Positions 18,209 through 28,478 of a DNA stretch of 64,000 bases are shown in pieces (within the stretch, counting starts at the first letter, position 1; every line of letters begins with the position of its first letter). The notes beneath the pieces are model-generated. The model did no database searches. It had not been told where the DNA came from and saw only the letters and a program-made list of their open reading frames with translations. A program made the translations under genes and the position numbers. The stretch is from positions 1 to 64,000 of the forward strand of contig CAZYAZ010000001.1 in assembly GCA_964646205.1 (NCBI GenBank). The letters run 5' to 3'. The stretch comes from UBA8437 sp964646205. GTDB taxonomy: Bacteria > Planctomycetota > Planctomycetia > Planctomycetales > Planctomycetaceae.

Positions 18209-20644
18209 ATGCCGAGACTGCCGTCGATCCCAGTCATCCTGCTGATCATTTCGCTCGCCTGGCACCCGTCACCGGCCACCGCAGCGGATCTGACGGCTGA
18301 ATCGGTACTGCAGTCCATCGGGAGGTCCCAGAGATTCCTGCTGGGACTCCAGGCGGCCAACGGCAAATGGTCGTCCCGGGTCCGCCGCCAGAACGATGTC
18401 GGGGTCACCAGCCTCGTGCTACTGGCACTGCTGAACTCGGGAATGACCATCGAGGACGAGCCCATCAAGCGAGCGATCGAGTTCCTGAGGGGGCCGGACG
18501 CCGAGCCAACCGAGACCTACGAGATCTCTCTGAAAATCAGCGCCCTGGCCACCGCCAAGGATGGTCGACGGGACCGGGGTCGCATCCAGACTCTCGCCGA
18601 CCAACTCCAGAAGGGACAGATCTCGGTGGGTCCCAACTCCGGACTGTGGGGATATTCCTTTGAAGGTCCCGGTAGTGGTGGTGATCGCAGCAACGGACAG
18701 TTTGCCATTCTCGGTCTTCGCGACGCCGCTCACGCCGGCGCACTGGTCGATCGTCGAGTCTGGCAAAGAACACGCGCTCACTGGCTCAGAGCCCAGAACG
18801 GAGATGGGGGCTGGTCCTACAATCGTGAAGGAGGTGCCCTGGGCAGCAGTGGCAGCATGACCGTGGCCGGCATCGCCACGTTGCAGATCACCAGTGGCAT
18901 GCTCCGTGACGAAAAAGACCTTCTCCCCAACGGACAACCTCGCTGCTGTGAACCGGTCACCGAGGACCAGCAGCTTGACCGGGCCCTGGCCTGGATGGGC
19001 CGGCACTTCTCCGTCGGCTCCAACCCGGGTGGCCGCAGTTGGCTGTTCTATTACCTCTATGGCATGGAACGGGCCGGACGACTCTCCGGACGGCGATTCT
19101 TCGGTAACCACGACTGGTACCGCGAAGGAGCACACTACTTGATCAACGGTCAAAACCAGCGAAACGGCAGTTGGAGTTCGGCCGGGATCGAGAGCGACGA
19201 GGTGATCGCCACCAGCTTCGGACTGCTGTTCCTCTCCAAGGGGCTGTCACCCGTCCTGGTCAACAAGCTGCAATTCGGGAAAAACGCGGACTGGAACCAG
19301 CACCGTGACGACGCCCGCAACCTTGTTGAACATATCACCGGGCTCCCCAAGTGGCCCAAGTTGATGACCTGGCAGGTCGTCGACATCAACCGGCTGAAGG
19401 GTCCCGAGGGAGTCCGCAGCCTGTTGCAGGGTTCGGTACAGATGATGTCCGGTCGCGATGTCCCACAACTCGACGTCCAGCAGATCGGCATTCTCCGGAA
19501 GTATCTCGATCAGGGCGGTTTCCTGTTCGCCGTCAACTGCTGCCAGGGCGCCGGCTTCCACGACGGGATGTTCCAACTCGTCAAGAAACTCTATCCCGGC
19601 GGCGAAGCCCGCTTGAAACCGCTGTCACCCAATCACCCCGTCTATCGCAGCGAATACCTGTTCACCGATCCCGAGAGCGTCAAGCTCTACGGGGTCGATT
19701 TCGGCTGCCGCACCGTGATCATCTTCACTCCCGAAGACCTCTCCTGCCTCTGGAACAAGTGGATGAAGCAGGACCCGCCGGACCGGCCGGTCGGGCTGAA
19801 AACGATGATCATCCGGGCCATGAAGATCGGCGTGAACGTGATTGCCTACGCCACGGGACGGGAACCCCCCAACAAGCTCGACCAGCAGAAACTGGCCGAG
19901 CAGGGCGGTGTCGAGGACCGTGTGGCACGCGGCCTGTTGAAAGTGCCCAAGTTGCGTCACGCGGGAGGCTACAACGACGCACCACTGGCCATCCGGAACC
20001 TGCTACTGGCCGTCAATCGCAGCTTCCCACGCACCGCCTCCACCCGCACACTCGAACTGCCGGCCACCGACCCCGCCCTGTTCCGTTACCCGGTTGTCTT
20101 CATGCACGGTCGCAACCGCTTCGATTTTTCCGCTGGCGAAACCAAGCAGTTGCGGACCTATCTCAACAACGGTGGGCTGCTGTTCGCCGACGCGATCTGC
20201 GGTGCCAGGCCTTTTGACAAGAGCTTCCGACGGATGGTCGGCCAACTCTATCCGGACGCGAAACTCGAACGAATCCCCGCCGACCACGAAATGTTCCGGC
20301 TCGAACTCGGCTACGACATCCGCAAGGTCAAACGGCGAGTGGCTCCCGCCGGTGGAGCGGAAAACAAGGCACTGGCAACGGAAATCCGCGAGGGAGAACC
20401 GATGCTCGAGGGCCTGCGAGTCGACGGACGCTACGTCGTGATCTACAGCCGCTATGACCTGAGTTGCGCACTCCAGCGACAATCCTCGGTCGCCTGCACC
20501 GGCTACGTCACCCGGGACGCGGTCCGAATCGGAGTCAACGTGATTCTCTACGCCATGATCCAGGACGCCGTCCACCGCAAGCGGTTCCAGGACCTCAGCC
20601 AGGTCAGCGCATTGCGACGACGGTTGTTCACCCGCAACCGCTGA
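18209..20644 (+). CDS. Exported protein with squalene-cyclase-type repeats and DUF4159 domains
   Basis: From ATG 18209 the protein has 811 residues and a signal peptide (MPRLPSIPVILLIISLAWHP, cleaved near ATA-AD). Residues about 30-360 form an alpha/alpha toroid with prenyltransferase/squalene oxidase type repeats (QNGDGGWSYN, NQRNGSWSS). The rest carries two DUF4159-like domains (about 385-590 and 630-800), each with a glutamine-amidotransferase-like strand (GGFLFAVNCCQGAGF; GGLLFADAICGARPFD). The same two-part design is common in planctomycetes, often beside MoxR/DUF58; here it is divergent from moxR across about 150 bp. Role unknown; no catalytic residues can be named. Confidence 0.85.
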   Translation: MPRLPSIPVILLIISLAWHPSPATAADLTAESVLQSIGRSQRFLLGLQAANGKWSSRVRRQNDVGVTSLVLLALLNSGMTIEDEPIKRAIEFLRGPDAEPTETYEISLKISALATAKDGRRDRGRIQTLADQLQKGQISVGPNSGLWGYSFEGPGSGGDRSNGQFAILGLRDAAHAGALVDRRVWQRTRAHWLRAQNGDGGWSYNREGGALGSSGSMTVAGIATLQITSGMLRDEKDLLPNGQPRCCEPVTEDQQLDRALAWMGRHFSVGSNPGGRSWLFYYLYGMERAGRLSGRRFFGNHDWYREGAHYLINGQNQRNGSWSSAGIESDEVIATSFGLLFLSKGLSPVLVNKLQFGKNADWNQHRDDARNLVEHITGLPKWPKLMTWQVVDINRLKGPEGVRSLLQGSVQMMSGRDVPQLDVQQIGILRKYLDQGGFLFAVNCCQGAGFHDGMFQLVKKLYPGGEARLKPLSPNHPVYRSEYLFTDPESVKLYGVDFGCRTVIIFTPEDLSCLWNKWMKQDPPDRPVGLKTMIIRAMKIGVNVIAYATGREPPNKLDQQKLAEQGGVEDRVARGLLKVPKLRHAGGYNDAPLAIRNLLLAVNRSFPRTASTRTLELPATDPALFRYPVVFMHGRNRFDFSAGETKQLRTYLNNGGLLFADAICGARPFDKSFRRMVGQLYPDAKLERIPADHEMFRLELGYDIRKVKRRVAPAGGAENKALATEIREGEPMLEGLRVDGRYVVIYSRYDLSCALQRQSSVACTGYVTRDAVRIGVNVILYAMIQDAVHRKRFQDLSQVSALRRRLFTRNR

Positions 20645-20660
20645 GCCCACTGCGATCGGC

Positions 20661-21905
20661 TCACTCGACCACCAGCCGGGGATCCAGCCACGCCGCGTGA
20701 TCGCCCACGTCGGCCCGACGACCATACTCAACCACCAGCGTCAGTTTCCTGGCGCCAGCCAGGTCGACGGGCCCGATTTTCCGAGGTTTCCGACCACCTC
20801 GAACCGGGCCACTGCTCCAGGCCGATCGTCCATCCACCAGCACCCGAAACACCACGTCACCGCTGTCGCCGGCCGTGTCGTCGATTGCCACCCGGGAACA
20901 AAACCAGCGGTGACGTCCATCAAGCGGCCAGGTCATCCGCGTTCGGCTGGTCATTCCCAGTCCGCTGGCCGACCAACGACCGCCCACCTCCAGCGGACCG
21001 CCGCCGATCGAACCATCAATCACCGGTGGCCGAACCGTGCCCAGGAACGGCGTGTGCACCACCCGTTCCGGTGTCCTCGTGGTCAACCGCAAAATCCCAT
21101 CACCGAAAAACTGCACGCTGCGAATGACCGGAAGTGGAACATCCACGTGAGCCTTCCCGGCGGTGGCCACCCCGACCGTCTCGAGCCCGGGAAACTCCAA
21201 GCCGATCAACCGGTTCTCACCGGAGATCGGCCCGGTCGCCGTCAACCGCGACCCGTCAGAAAACGCGATTCGAACATGACGGGTCGGCCGCCGGACCATC
21301 ACCTGCAGATCAGGATTCACCAGCAACGTCGCCACCGACTGTCTCGCCACCCGGCGAGTCCCCACGGCAGTTTTCAACTCGACCATTTCGGCACCAACAC
21401 TCTTCAATTCACCGACCAGGCGATCACCGCCCCGCAACAACAACTCGTCGGCCGACCGCCCACCACGATCGATGTCAGACCTGGGACCGATCCGCGCGGC
21501 CGTTCGTGACGAGAACAGCACGGCCCGGACATGCTCGAGCGGAACTCGGAACACGGTGGGCCGGGTGAGAACGTCCCAGCGCGCCACCACGTACTCCAGG
21601 TCGATCGTCTGCACCCGACATCTCAGGCGATCGCCACCGACCAGCAACACTTCATCGGTCCCGGGTCGCCGCCTGCCAACCTTTTTTCGCGTGCTCGTGA
21701 ACCGGTCCCACCTCACGATCCGTTCAACCGGGACCCTTCGACGATCCACCAGTACAACGTCGCGACGGAACTCGACGAGACGGCCCTCGATCGACTCACC
21801 ATCAATCAACTCGATCTGGTCACGAGATTCCGACTGATCGTCTGCGACCAGGGCCAACGGGATAGCCAGCAGACCGACGGAGATCATCCAGGCCGATGCG
21901 TGCAT
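20661..21905 (-). CDS. Exported protein with C-terminal NPCBM-like carbohydrate-binding domain
   Basis: The ATG at 21905 has GAGG 7 nt upstream and gives 414 residues with a signal peptide (MHASAWMISVGLLAIPLALVA). The middle is beta-rich with repeated 'L.GG.RL.C' type strands (LIDGESIEGRLVEF, LVGGDRLRCRV, LRGGDRLVGELKSV), which look like small SH3-like barrels. The last 110 residues match the NPCBM/NEW2 pattern: FCSRVAIDD, VVFRVLVDGRSAWSSGPVRGG, and a final DHAAWLDPRLVVE. NPCBM domains bind sugars on secreted hydrolases; no catalytic domain is seen here. Last gene of a five-gene minus-strand run of exported proteins. Confidence 0.8.
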   Translation of the reverse strand: MHASAWMISVGLLAIPLALVADDQSESRDQIELIDGESIEGRLVEFRRDVVLVDRRRVPVERIVRWDRFTSTRKKVGRRRPGTDEVLLVGGDRLRCRVQTIDLEYVVARWDVLTRPTVFRVPLEHVRAVLFSSRTAARIGPRSDIDRGGRSADELLLRGGDRLVGELKSVGAEMVELKTAVGTRRVARQSVATLLVNPDLQVMVRRPTRHVRIAFSDGSRLTATGPISGENRLIGLEFPGLETVGVATAGKAHVDVPLPVIRSVQFFGDGILRLTTRTPERVVHTPFLGTVRPPVIDGSIGGGPLEVGGRWSASGLGMTSRTRMTWPLDGRHRWFCSRVAIDDTAGDSGDVVFRVLVDGRSAWSSGPVRGGRKPRKIGPVDLAGARKLTLVVEYGRRADVGDHAAWLDPRLVVE

Positions 21906-21933
21906 CCTCTCACCTCGTGCCCCGCCTCTCACG

Positions 21934-22986
21934 TCACCGCTGGAAGATCGGCAGGTAGTTGTTGGGGGCCTGTAGGATTAACAAAGCCATCGCCGTGCCG
22001 TAATGGTCGCATGTTCGATCACGCCAGCCACCCCCGGGTTGCTGGGTCCGGACAAGGTGATCGCGGATCAGGGGGTACCACCGCGACCAGGTCTCACCAC
22101 CAGCCTGGAAGGCGGCCTGGACGGCGTAATAGTGTCCATAGAGAAAGTGGTCGGGGGACCGGGACGCGACCTCCGGTGTTGCTGCGAATCGCGACAAGAA
22201 AGCCAACCCTCGTTCGATCTCGGGCCCCTCGTAAATGCCAGCGCTGGAGAGTGCCACCAGTCCCGCCGCCGTCACTGGAAACAGGCTTTGGCGACGCGCC
22301 GGCATGTAGCGAAAGCCGCCATCAGAATTCTGGCAGCGGCGGACAAACCCCGTGCACTTCTCGATCGTCTCCCGGCGGACGCCAATCCCGGCATTCCGCG
22401 CGGCACGCAACGCCATCACCTGGCACACGGTCACCGAGAGGTCCGCGTACTCCACACCTCGCGGCTCGTACCGCCAACCTCCCTCGTCATTTTGAGACCG
22501 CACGATCAAGGCCACCGATCGAGACAATACGTTCCTCAGCTTCGCCCGGACTCGTGTGCGGGTCTCCATCCCATGGACCTCCGCCAGGAACAGGGTGGCA
22601 AAACCATGACCGTACATCGGGCCGTGTGACACATGCGGCTCATTGATGATGTACCCACTGGGTCGAGCCGACTCGATCAGCATGTCAACGGTTCGACTGA
22701 CCTGGCTGCCGTATCGCCCCCGGCCCGGTGTGTGACCACCAGCCAGAAAAGCCAGTCCCGAGAGCGACGTGACGGCCACGTTGTGCGAGAACTGCTTGCC
22801 GGTTCCAAATGATCCGTCTGGATGTTGTCGGGAAGCCAGAAAGGCCAGACCCGTCCGGATCGCCCGGTCGGCCTCGGGCGTGACCACGCCACGCGTGACC
22901 GCCGGCGGACGTGGTTTCGATTGGGCAGACGCCGTCGACAGTGGGACCAGCAGCAACAGGCACAACAGCACCAGCCGCCGGCTCAG
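21934..22986 (-). CDS. Exported prenyltransferase/squalene-oxidase repeat protein, probable CTG start
   Basis: Alpha/alpha-toroid protein with repeats such as SRQHPDGSFGTG, SQNDEGGWRYE, CQNSDGGFRYMP and TQQPGGGWRD, about 350 residues. No ATG, GTG or TTG lies in frame at a sensible place. The best start is a CTG at 22986 that overlaps the TGA of the upstream lipoprotein gene (CTGA, 22983-22986) and gives a textbook signal peptide, MSRRLVLLCLLLLVPLSTASA. The next GTG is inside this hydrophobic core. Translational coupling would explain the weak start. The asp-asp motifs of terpene cyclases are not evident, so enzymatic activity is doubtful. Confidence 0.8.
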   Translation of the reverse strand: MSRRLVLLCLLLLVPLSTASAQSKPRPPAVTRGVVTPEADRAIRTGLAFLASRQHPDGSFGTGKQFSHNVAVTSLSGLAFLAGGHTPGRGRYGSQVSRTVDMLIESARPSGYIINEPHVSHGPMYGHGFATLFLAEVHGMETRTRVRAKLRNVLSRSVALIVRSQNDEGGWRYEPRGVEYADLSVTVCQVMALRAARNAGIGVRRETIEKCTGFVRRCQNSDGGFRYMPARRQSLFPVTAAGLVALSSAGIYEGPEIERGLAFLSRFAATPEVASRSPDHFLYGHYYAVQAAFQAGGETWSRWYPLIRDHLVRTQQPGGGWRDRTCDHYGTAMALLILQAPNNYLPIFQR

Positions 22987-23339
22987 TCGGGCACAATTTT
23001 GGGCAACAACGGTGCCGGGGGACTGGATTTCGGAGCCATTCCCGGCAGGGGCGGCAGCCAGAAGGACCGGGGACGGGTGCCACCGTGAGCGGCCCGTTGT
23101 TCCATCGCCCGACGGGCCTCGGTCCGTGGAACCGACATTCCCGGCGGACGGGGACCGCCCACCGGACCCAACTCGGCGTTGGGAAATGGATCGTGAAACT
23201 CGAAGCTGTGCCGTTCCGCCTTCGGGTGACGTGGCCTCGGCTGAGGCATACGGGTGTTCTGGTTGATCAGGCAGCCGGACAGTAGCACCGGCAGCACCAC
23301 CAACAGGCGGTTCGTCAAATCGGTCACACGTCGTCGCAT
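22983..23339 (-). CDS. Small proline-rich lipoprotein
   Basis: A 118-residue protein with a lipoprotein signal: MRRRVTDLTNRLLVVLPVLLSGC, lipobox LLSGC with the lipidated Cys at residue 23. The mature part is Pro/Arg-rich without a recognisable domain. An upstream in-frame ATG at 23354 would add five residues. Its stop codon overlaps the proposed CTG start of the next gene. Likely an envelope lipoprotein working with the neighbouring exported proteins; no function can be given. Confidence 0.75.
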   Translation of the reverse strand: MRRRVTDLTNRLLVVLPVLLSGCLINQNTRMPQPRPRHPKAERHSFEFHDPFPNAELGPVGGPRPPGMSVPRTEARRAMEQRAAHGGTRPRSFWLPPLPGMAPKSSPPAPLLPKIVPD

Positions 23340-23429
23340 CCCGCCCTCCGGCACCAGCTCGATCGCCTCTGGCCGTTCGCGCGGGATTGTAGCCTCGGGG
23401 CCAGCCAGGGCCTAGACGACTTGAGCCAT

Positions 23430-24701
23430 TCACGGGGTCTTCTCGTCAGACTGCTTCACGCAAACCAGGTGCCTGGTCGTCCTCAGAAAGAACCGATTCT
23501 GAGAAATCGCCGGCGACGCAAAGACGCTCTCGCCAATCGGATTCCTCGACAATTCCTCGTACCGATCGCCGCCACCACGGATCACCAGCGTGACACCGGA
23601 CTCGTTGACCCAGTAGATCCGGTTCCCGGCAGCAACCGGTGAGGCCGTGAAACCACCACCGAACCTCTTTTGCCACACCGATTTGCCAGTCGTTGTGTCC
23701 AGGCACGTCGCGATCCCCGCGTCAGTCACCAGGTAGTACCGCTTGCCAACGACGATCGCCGAGGGCACAAAGGGAGACCCGCGGGAATTTTTCCACTCGA
23801 CATGAGTGCTGGTCACGTCGCCCCGGCCACCCGGACGGATCCGCATCGACGGACCACTCGGACCACTGACCACATACAAACGCCCATCGATGAACAGGGG
23901 CGTCGGGATGCACTCACGACGCATCTCACCGGCCGACCACAACGCCTGGCCGCTCGCCGGATCGAAGGACTCCACCCGTTGAGATCCACAAACGATCAAC
24001 TCGTGACGGCCGTTTGACAGGCGGATCAACTGCGGAGAACTCCAGGACAACCACCGCCCTGGACGGTCCACCTTCCAGCGATTCGCCCCCGTCTTGCGAT
24101 CCAGGGCCACCAGGTAACTGTCACCATAATGGTCGACCTGCAGCAACAGCGTGTCACGATACAGGACCGGTGAACTTGACGCGGCGAACCGGTTTTCAAT
24201 GACGCCGTACTCACCTGATAGCGATCGGTGCCAGGCCAGGTGACCCGTCGCCGCTTCCAGGCAAAACACATCCCCGGTGCCAAAAAAGGCCCAGACATGA
24301 CGCCCATCGGTTACCGGCGATGGGCTGGCCATGCTGCTCTTGCTGCCGTGGTACCGGGTCGGTGCGGTTCCCCACAACCGCTGCTGCCAATGGACTTCGC
24401 CGGTGTCGCGATCCAGGCAGATCACGTGCAGGTTGGCCAGGCTCTTGCCATCCGAGGCGGTGACAAAGACACGGTCGTCAAAAATGATCGGATTGGAAAT
24501 CCCCGATCCAGGAAGGGGAGTTTTCCAGGCAACGTTTGACTCGGCCGACCACTTGACCGGCACCCCGGTATCGGCACTGACACCATTGCGCGACGGCCCC
24601 CGCCAGCCCGACCAGTTCTCGGCCCGGACCACACCGGTGACCGCTGAGATCACGACCAACACCGTGAGCCAGTCACGGACATTGCAGAAGGCATTCCTCA
24701 T
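23430..24701 (-). CDS. Exported PQQ-type beta-propeller protein
   Basis: Secreted eight-bladed propeller of 423 residues with a signal peptide ending near VVRAENWSGWRG. Blades show the PQQ/BamB pattern of an aspartate turn plus W: CLDRDTGEVHWQQRL, CLEAATGHLAWHRSL, ALDRKTGANRWKV, SFDPASGQALWSAG, CLDTTTGKSVWQKRF. The N-terminal WPxWRGPxRNGVS motif is typical of planctomycete PQQ propellers. No PQQ-ligating residues or haem motif are visible, so it probably acts as a binding or assembly scaffold. The ATG overlaps the stop of the preceding gene (24698-24701). Confidence 0.9.
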   Translation of the reverse strand: MRNAFCNVRDWLTVLVVISAVTGVVRAENWSGWRGPSRNGVSADTGVPVKWSAESNVAWKTPLPGSGISNPIIFDDRVFVTASDGKSLANLHVICLDRDTGEVHWQQRLWGTAPTRYHGSKSSMASPSPVTDGRHVWAFFGTGDVFCLEAATGHLAWHRSLSGEYGVIENRFAASSSPVLYRDTLLLQVDHYGDSYLVALDRKTGANRWKVDRPGRWLSWSSPQLIRLSNGRHELIVCGSQRVESFDPASGQALWSAGEMRRECIPTPLFIDGRLYVVSGPSGPSMRIRPGGRGDVTSTHVEWKNSRGSPFVPSAIVVGKRYYLVTDAGIATCLDTTTGKSVWQKRFGGGFTASPVAAGNRIYWVNESGVTLVIRGGGDRYEELSRNPIGESVFASPAISQNRFFLRTTRHLVCVKQSDEKTP

Positions 24702-25924
24702 CGATTCAACTCCCTGGAATTCGCCGCGTTCTTCTCCGGCACTGCCGGCAAACCGTTGGTCACCCCCACGCCACCGCCCTGGGCATCACAGATCCTCAAC
24801 TGCATCGACCAGTTGTTGGGCACCGCGGGGTTCTTGTGTTGAGGCCCCTGGCACACCTTGACCAGCATCCTGTTGCGACCACGCTTCAGGCTCACGGTCG
24901 TGCGAAATCGATCGAGCCGCGTGCCATTGAGCCACTGCAGGCGTTTGAGGACCTGCTTGCCATTGAGCCAGATGGTCAGGTTGTCGTCCGCCCCGCAACG
25001 GATCTGGACCGTCTGCGAACGCGGAGACAGCACCTCGGTGTAAGCGTAACCGACCGCCTCCTTGACCGGGGCGATCGCCCGGATCAGGTTCGACTGCCCA
25101 AGCCGGTCGCTCGAATGGTGTCGTACCCACTTGATCTTGCCACCTCCCTTGCCGTCATACGTCGCCGTCAGGTCGACCCCGGCAGCCACCTGCTTCTCGG
25201 GAGGCAGCACCAGTTCAAAACCGCTCGTCCCGGGGGCATCAAAAGGACCCAGCAGGTGCCAGTGCGTGACGAAACCCATGTGGGCCACCACGCTGACCTC
25301 CTGGCCGACTCCCTTCAACCTGTCAGCCGCCGTTCCAACCTGGCCGGGGCTGCGAGCCGATCGAAATGCCTTGCGGAATTCCGCGATCGCCGTATCGGTT
25401 TGTCCCGCCTGCTTGGCTCGGTCTCCACGTGTCAACGCCGCGGCAACCGCGTCGTCTCGAAACTCGGGATCGTCGAGCATGCCGGGAACCAGGGCCCGTG
25501 TCGCGCCCGGCTCGAGTCGCTCGACCAGGTCGAGCACCAGTCGCCTGACACGCCCCTGCCGCTTGGGATTGGTGACGTAGGACTTGAGAAGCGACACGGG
25601 GAATTCTGGTGCCGGGTCCCGGGACAATTCTCGTCGAGTGATCGTCTCGAAAACCGTCCGGTACCAGTTGGCCGCCACGATGTTGTCGGTGTCCATGGCT
25701 TGCAGCAGCCGTGGCAAGAGTTCCAGGCCGTTGCGAGACAACCGCCGGGTTGCGGTTCCGGCCGCCACCGATCCACGGCCACCCGGACCGGTTCGAGCCA
25801 CCGCCGCCAGGTCGTCATCGATTCCATCAGCCTTCGACACCGAAACCGACGGACCGATCGAACAGCAGGCGACCAGGACCAGCACCGACACACCCGAACG
25901 ACTCACGCTTTGTGTTCGCAACAT
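24698..25924 (-). CDS. Exported protein with a C-terminal galactose-binding-like domain
   Basis: Unnamed protein of 408 residues starting at ATG 25924 (AGGTGG 6 nt upstream), with a signal peptide (SGVSVLVLVACCSIG). The N-terminal half is helical and HEAT/TPR-like (about 60-200). The C-terminal 180 residues contain the pattern TVQIRCGADDNLTIWLNGKQVLKR followed by KRGRNRMLVKVCQG, which resembles PA14/galactose-binding jelly rolls that display a D-D-x-x-x-x-W-x-N-G turn. First gene of the five-gene exported-protein run and coupled to the PQQ propeller by an ATGA overlap. Confidence 0.75.
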   Translation of the reverse strand: MLRTQSVSRSGVSVLVLVACCSIGPSVSVSKADGIDDDLAAVARTGPGGRGSVAAGTATRRLSRNGLELLPRLLQAMDTDNIVAANWYRTVFETITRRELSRDPAPEFPVSLLKSYVTNPKRQGRVRRLVLDLVERLEPGATRALVPGMLDDPEFRDDAVAAALTRGDRAKQAGQTDTAIAEFRKAFRSARSPGQVGTAADRLKGVGQEVSVVAHMGFVTHWHLLGPFDAPGTSGFELVLPPEKQVAAGVDLTATYDGKGGGKIKWVRHHSSDRLGQSNLIRAIAPVKEAVGYAYTEVLSPRSQTVQIRCGADDNLTIWLNGKQVLKRLQWLNGTRLDRFRTTVSLKRGRNRMLVKVCQGPQHKNPAVPNNWSMQLRICDAQGGGVGVTNGLPAVPEKNAANSRELNR

Positions 25925-26084
25925 CACGACCCACCCTTGTTGATTGGCCACGTTTCGCACGGCCTGATCCTAAACGGGAATGGCCGACCAGGGAAACCCG
26001 CGGGGTAATGGCTTCCTTTTCCTCACCGTCACCGGTAGCATCGCTGCCCAATTGCCTTCCGCGGCATCAAACGGGCTGGCCCCC

Positions 26085-26939
<855 letters not shown>

Positions 26940-26951
26940 GAAGCCCCCCTC

Positions 26952-27521
26952 CTACAACACGCCCGCTCCAAAATCGGGAGGCTCGTGCTCGATTGATTCG
27001 GCCACACCGGCATCCCGGGGTGCGTGAGGCGGAGCGGGTGTATCGACCGCCGGTTCGATGCGTCCCGCGATCGCCGGAGACCCATCGGCCAACGCCGCGT
27101 AGCGGTCCTCGTCGTAGTCGTCGTAGGCGCAGATGTAGCCCGGCTCCTTCGCCTTGATCTGCTCTTCCCCGTAGGCCTCGATCACCCGCACCTGGATCAT
27201 CTCGCGACACGCCGTGTTGATCGGGTGCGCGATGTCGGCGTAGAGCTTGGCCCGACCATCGTCGCCCTTGATCGCGCGATCGTCAGAGAGCTTGGCGCCG
27301 CACTGGTTGCAGAAGGTGCTACGGAGGTGGTTCTTCATGTTGCACTGCGGACACCGATCGGTGAGCTTCCGCGAGGGCATGGCCACGAAGGCCCCCTTGG
27401 TCCCCTGAATGATTTTCAGGTCCCGGATGACAAAACACTGATCGAAAGTGACCGAGCAAAACGCCAGTAGGCGCTCATGCGGATCAGCCATCAGCTTGAT
27501 GCGAACTTCCGTGATCTCCAC
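26952..27521 (-). CDS. spoVG: SpoVG family RNA/DNA-binding protein with an inserted zinc ribbon
   Basis: SpoVG proteins are nucleic-acid-binding regulators. The start MEITEVRIKLM and the segment FDQCFVIRDLKIIQGTKGAFVAMPSRKL are classic, and the second half resumes at YADIAHPINTACREMIQVRVIEAY. Between them, where other SpoVG proteins have only a few residues, lies a zinc ribbon, CPQCNMKNHLRSTFCNQCG, plus a basic linker. After residue 125 there is a Pro/Ala/Glu-rich tail. Total 189 aa against about 95 in Bacillus. It follows ispE by 66 bp on the same strand, and ispE and spoVG are also near each other in Bacillus. Confidence 0.92.
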   Translation of the reverse strand: MEITEVRIKLMADPHERLLAFCSVTFDQCFVIRDLKIIQGTKGAFVAMPSRKLTDRCPQCNMKNHLRSTFCNQCGAKLSDDRAIKGDDGRAKLYADIAHPINTACREMIQVRVIEAYGEEQIKAKEPGYICAYDDYDEDRYAALADGSPAIAGRIEPAVDTPAPPHAPRDAGVAESIEHEPPDFGAGVL

Positions 27522-27587
27522 TGTTGTCCTCCTTGTCGCGGATTCTCAGCCTCCCCGCTGACCAGTGTTCGGTCTATCCAATCTCCT

Positions 27588-28478
27588 TCACGCTCGTGCC
27601 TGTACCGCCATGGCCCATGGTACCCCACTTCCGCGAAGCCCCCGGGCGACGCGGGCAGCCAACCGGTGCGTGCCACACAGCCCAAAACAGGCCGTGCCAC
27701 TTCCGGTCATCGCTGACGCCACCACGGGTTGGCCATCCAGTCGAGTGATCAGGTCGGTAACCTCCGGGTTCAATTGTGTCGCGGTTTCTTGCAGTGAATT
27801 GTGAAGACACCTCGAAGCGGCTTTGAGTCGGCCATCGATGAGCAATTCGACCAGCGGTCGGACCGAACGAGGCCGAGAGCTGACCCGGCAGTGCCGGAAA
27901 ACTTCGGCCGTCGACAGACCACTCGCCGGTCGTGCCACGACAAACGACAACTCCAACGGACGATCGACCACCTGGATTTTCTCCCCGCGGCCCCGGCAGA
28001 TCGCAGCCGGGACGCGACGGACAAAAAAAGCCACGTCGCTGCCCAATTGGGCGGCCAGCGACAACAGCTCCTCGGGCGCCAGGCCCAGCTCCCACAGCCG
28101 GTCGAGCGCCACCAGGGCGGCCGCCGCATCGGTCGATCCACCCGCCAAACCCGCCGCCATCGGAATCCGCTTCCACAGGTGAATCGAAACACCTCGCGAG
28201 GTGCCCGAGTACTGCTGCAGAAGCTTCGCCGCACGGACAACGAGATTGTCATCACCTGTTGGCACCGCTTCAGCGCCGCCAAGCCGGCCATGACAATGCA
28301 GCCGAATCGCTGGTGTGGGTTCCTCCGTGAAACTCAGGGTGTCATGCAGCGAGATAGCAACCATGAGCGTTTCCAACTCATGGAATCCATCAGCTCGCTT
28401 GCCCAAGACTTCCAAGAACAGGTTCAACTTGGCCGGAGCGTGAACCCACAGAGCTGTACCGTCCTGACGGATCAGCAT
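27588..28478 (-). CDS. ispE: 4-diphosphocytidyl-2-C-methyl-D-erythritol kinase
   Basis: GHMP kinase phosphorylating CDP-methylerythritol in the non-mevalonate (MEP) isoprenoid pathway. Seen: the N-terminal APAKLNLFLEVLGKRADGFHEL signature, the ATP loop IPMAAGLAGGSTDAAAAL, and the C-terminal motif VVASAMTGSGTACFGL. Length 296 is normal. Transcribed before spoVG and likely in one unit with it. Upstream is the only gene-free stretch above 300 bp in the window. Confidence 0.96.
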   Translation of the reverse strand: MLIRQDGTALWVHAPAKLNLFLEVLGKRADGFHELETLMVAISLHDTLSFTEEPTPAIRLHCHGRLGGAEAVPTGDDNLVVRAAKLLQQYSGTSRGVSIHLWKRIPMAAGLAGGSTDAAAALVALDRLWELGLAPEELLSLAAQLGSDVAFFVRRVPAAICRGRGEKIQVVDRPLELSFVVARPASGLSTAEVFRHCRVSSRPRSVRPLVELLIDGRLKAASRCLHNSLQETATQLNPEVTDLITRLDGQPVVASAMTGSGTACFGLCGTHRLAARVARGLRGSGVPWAMAVQARA

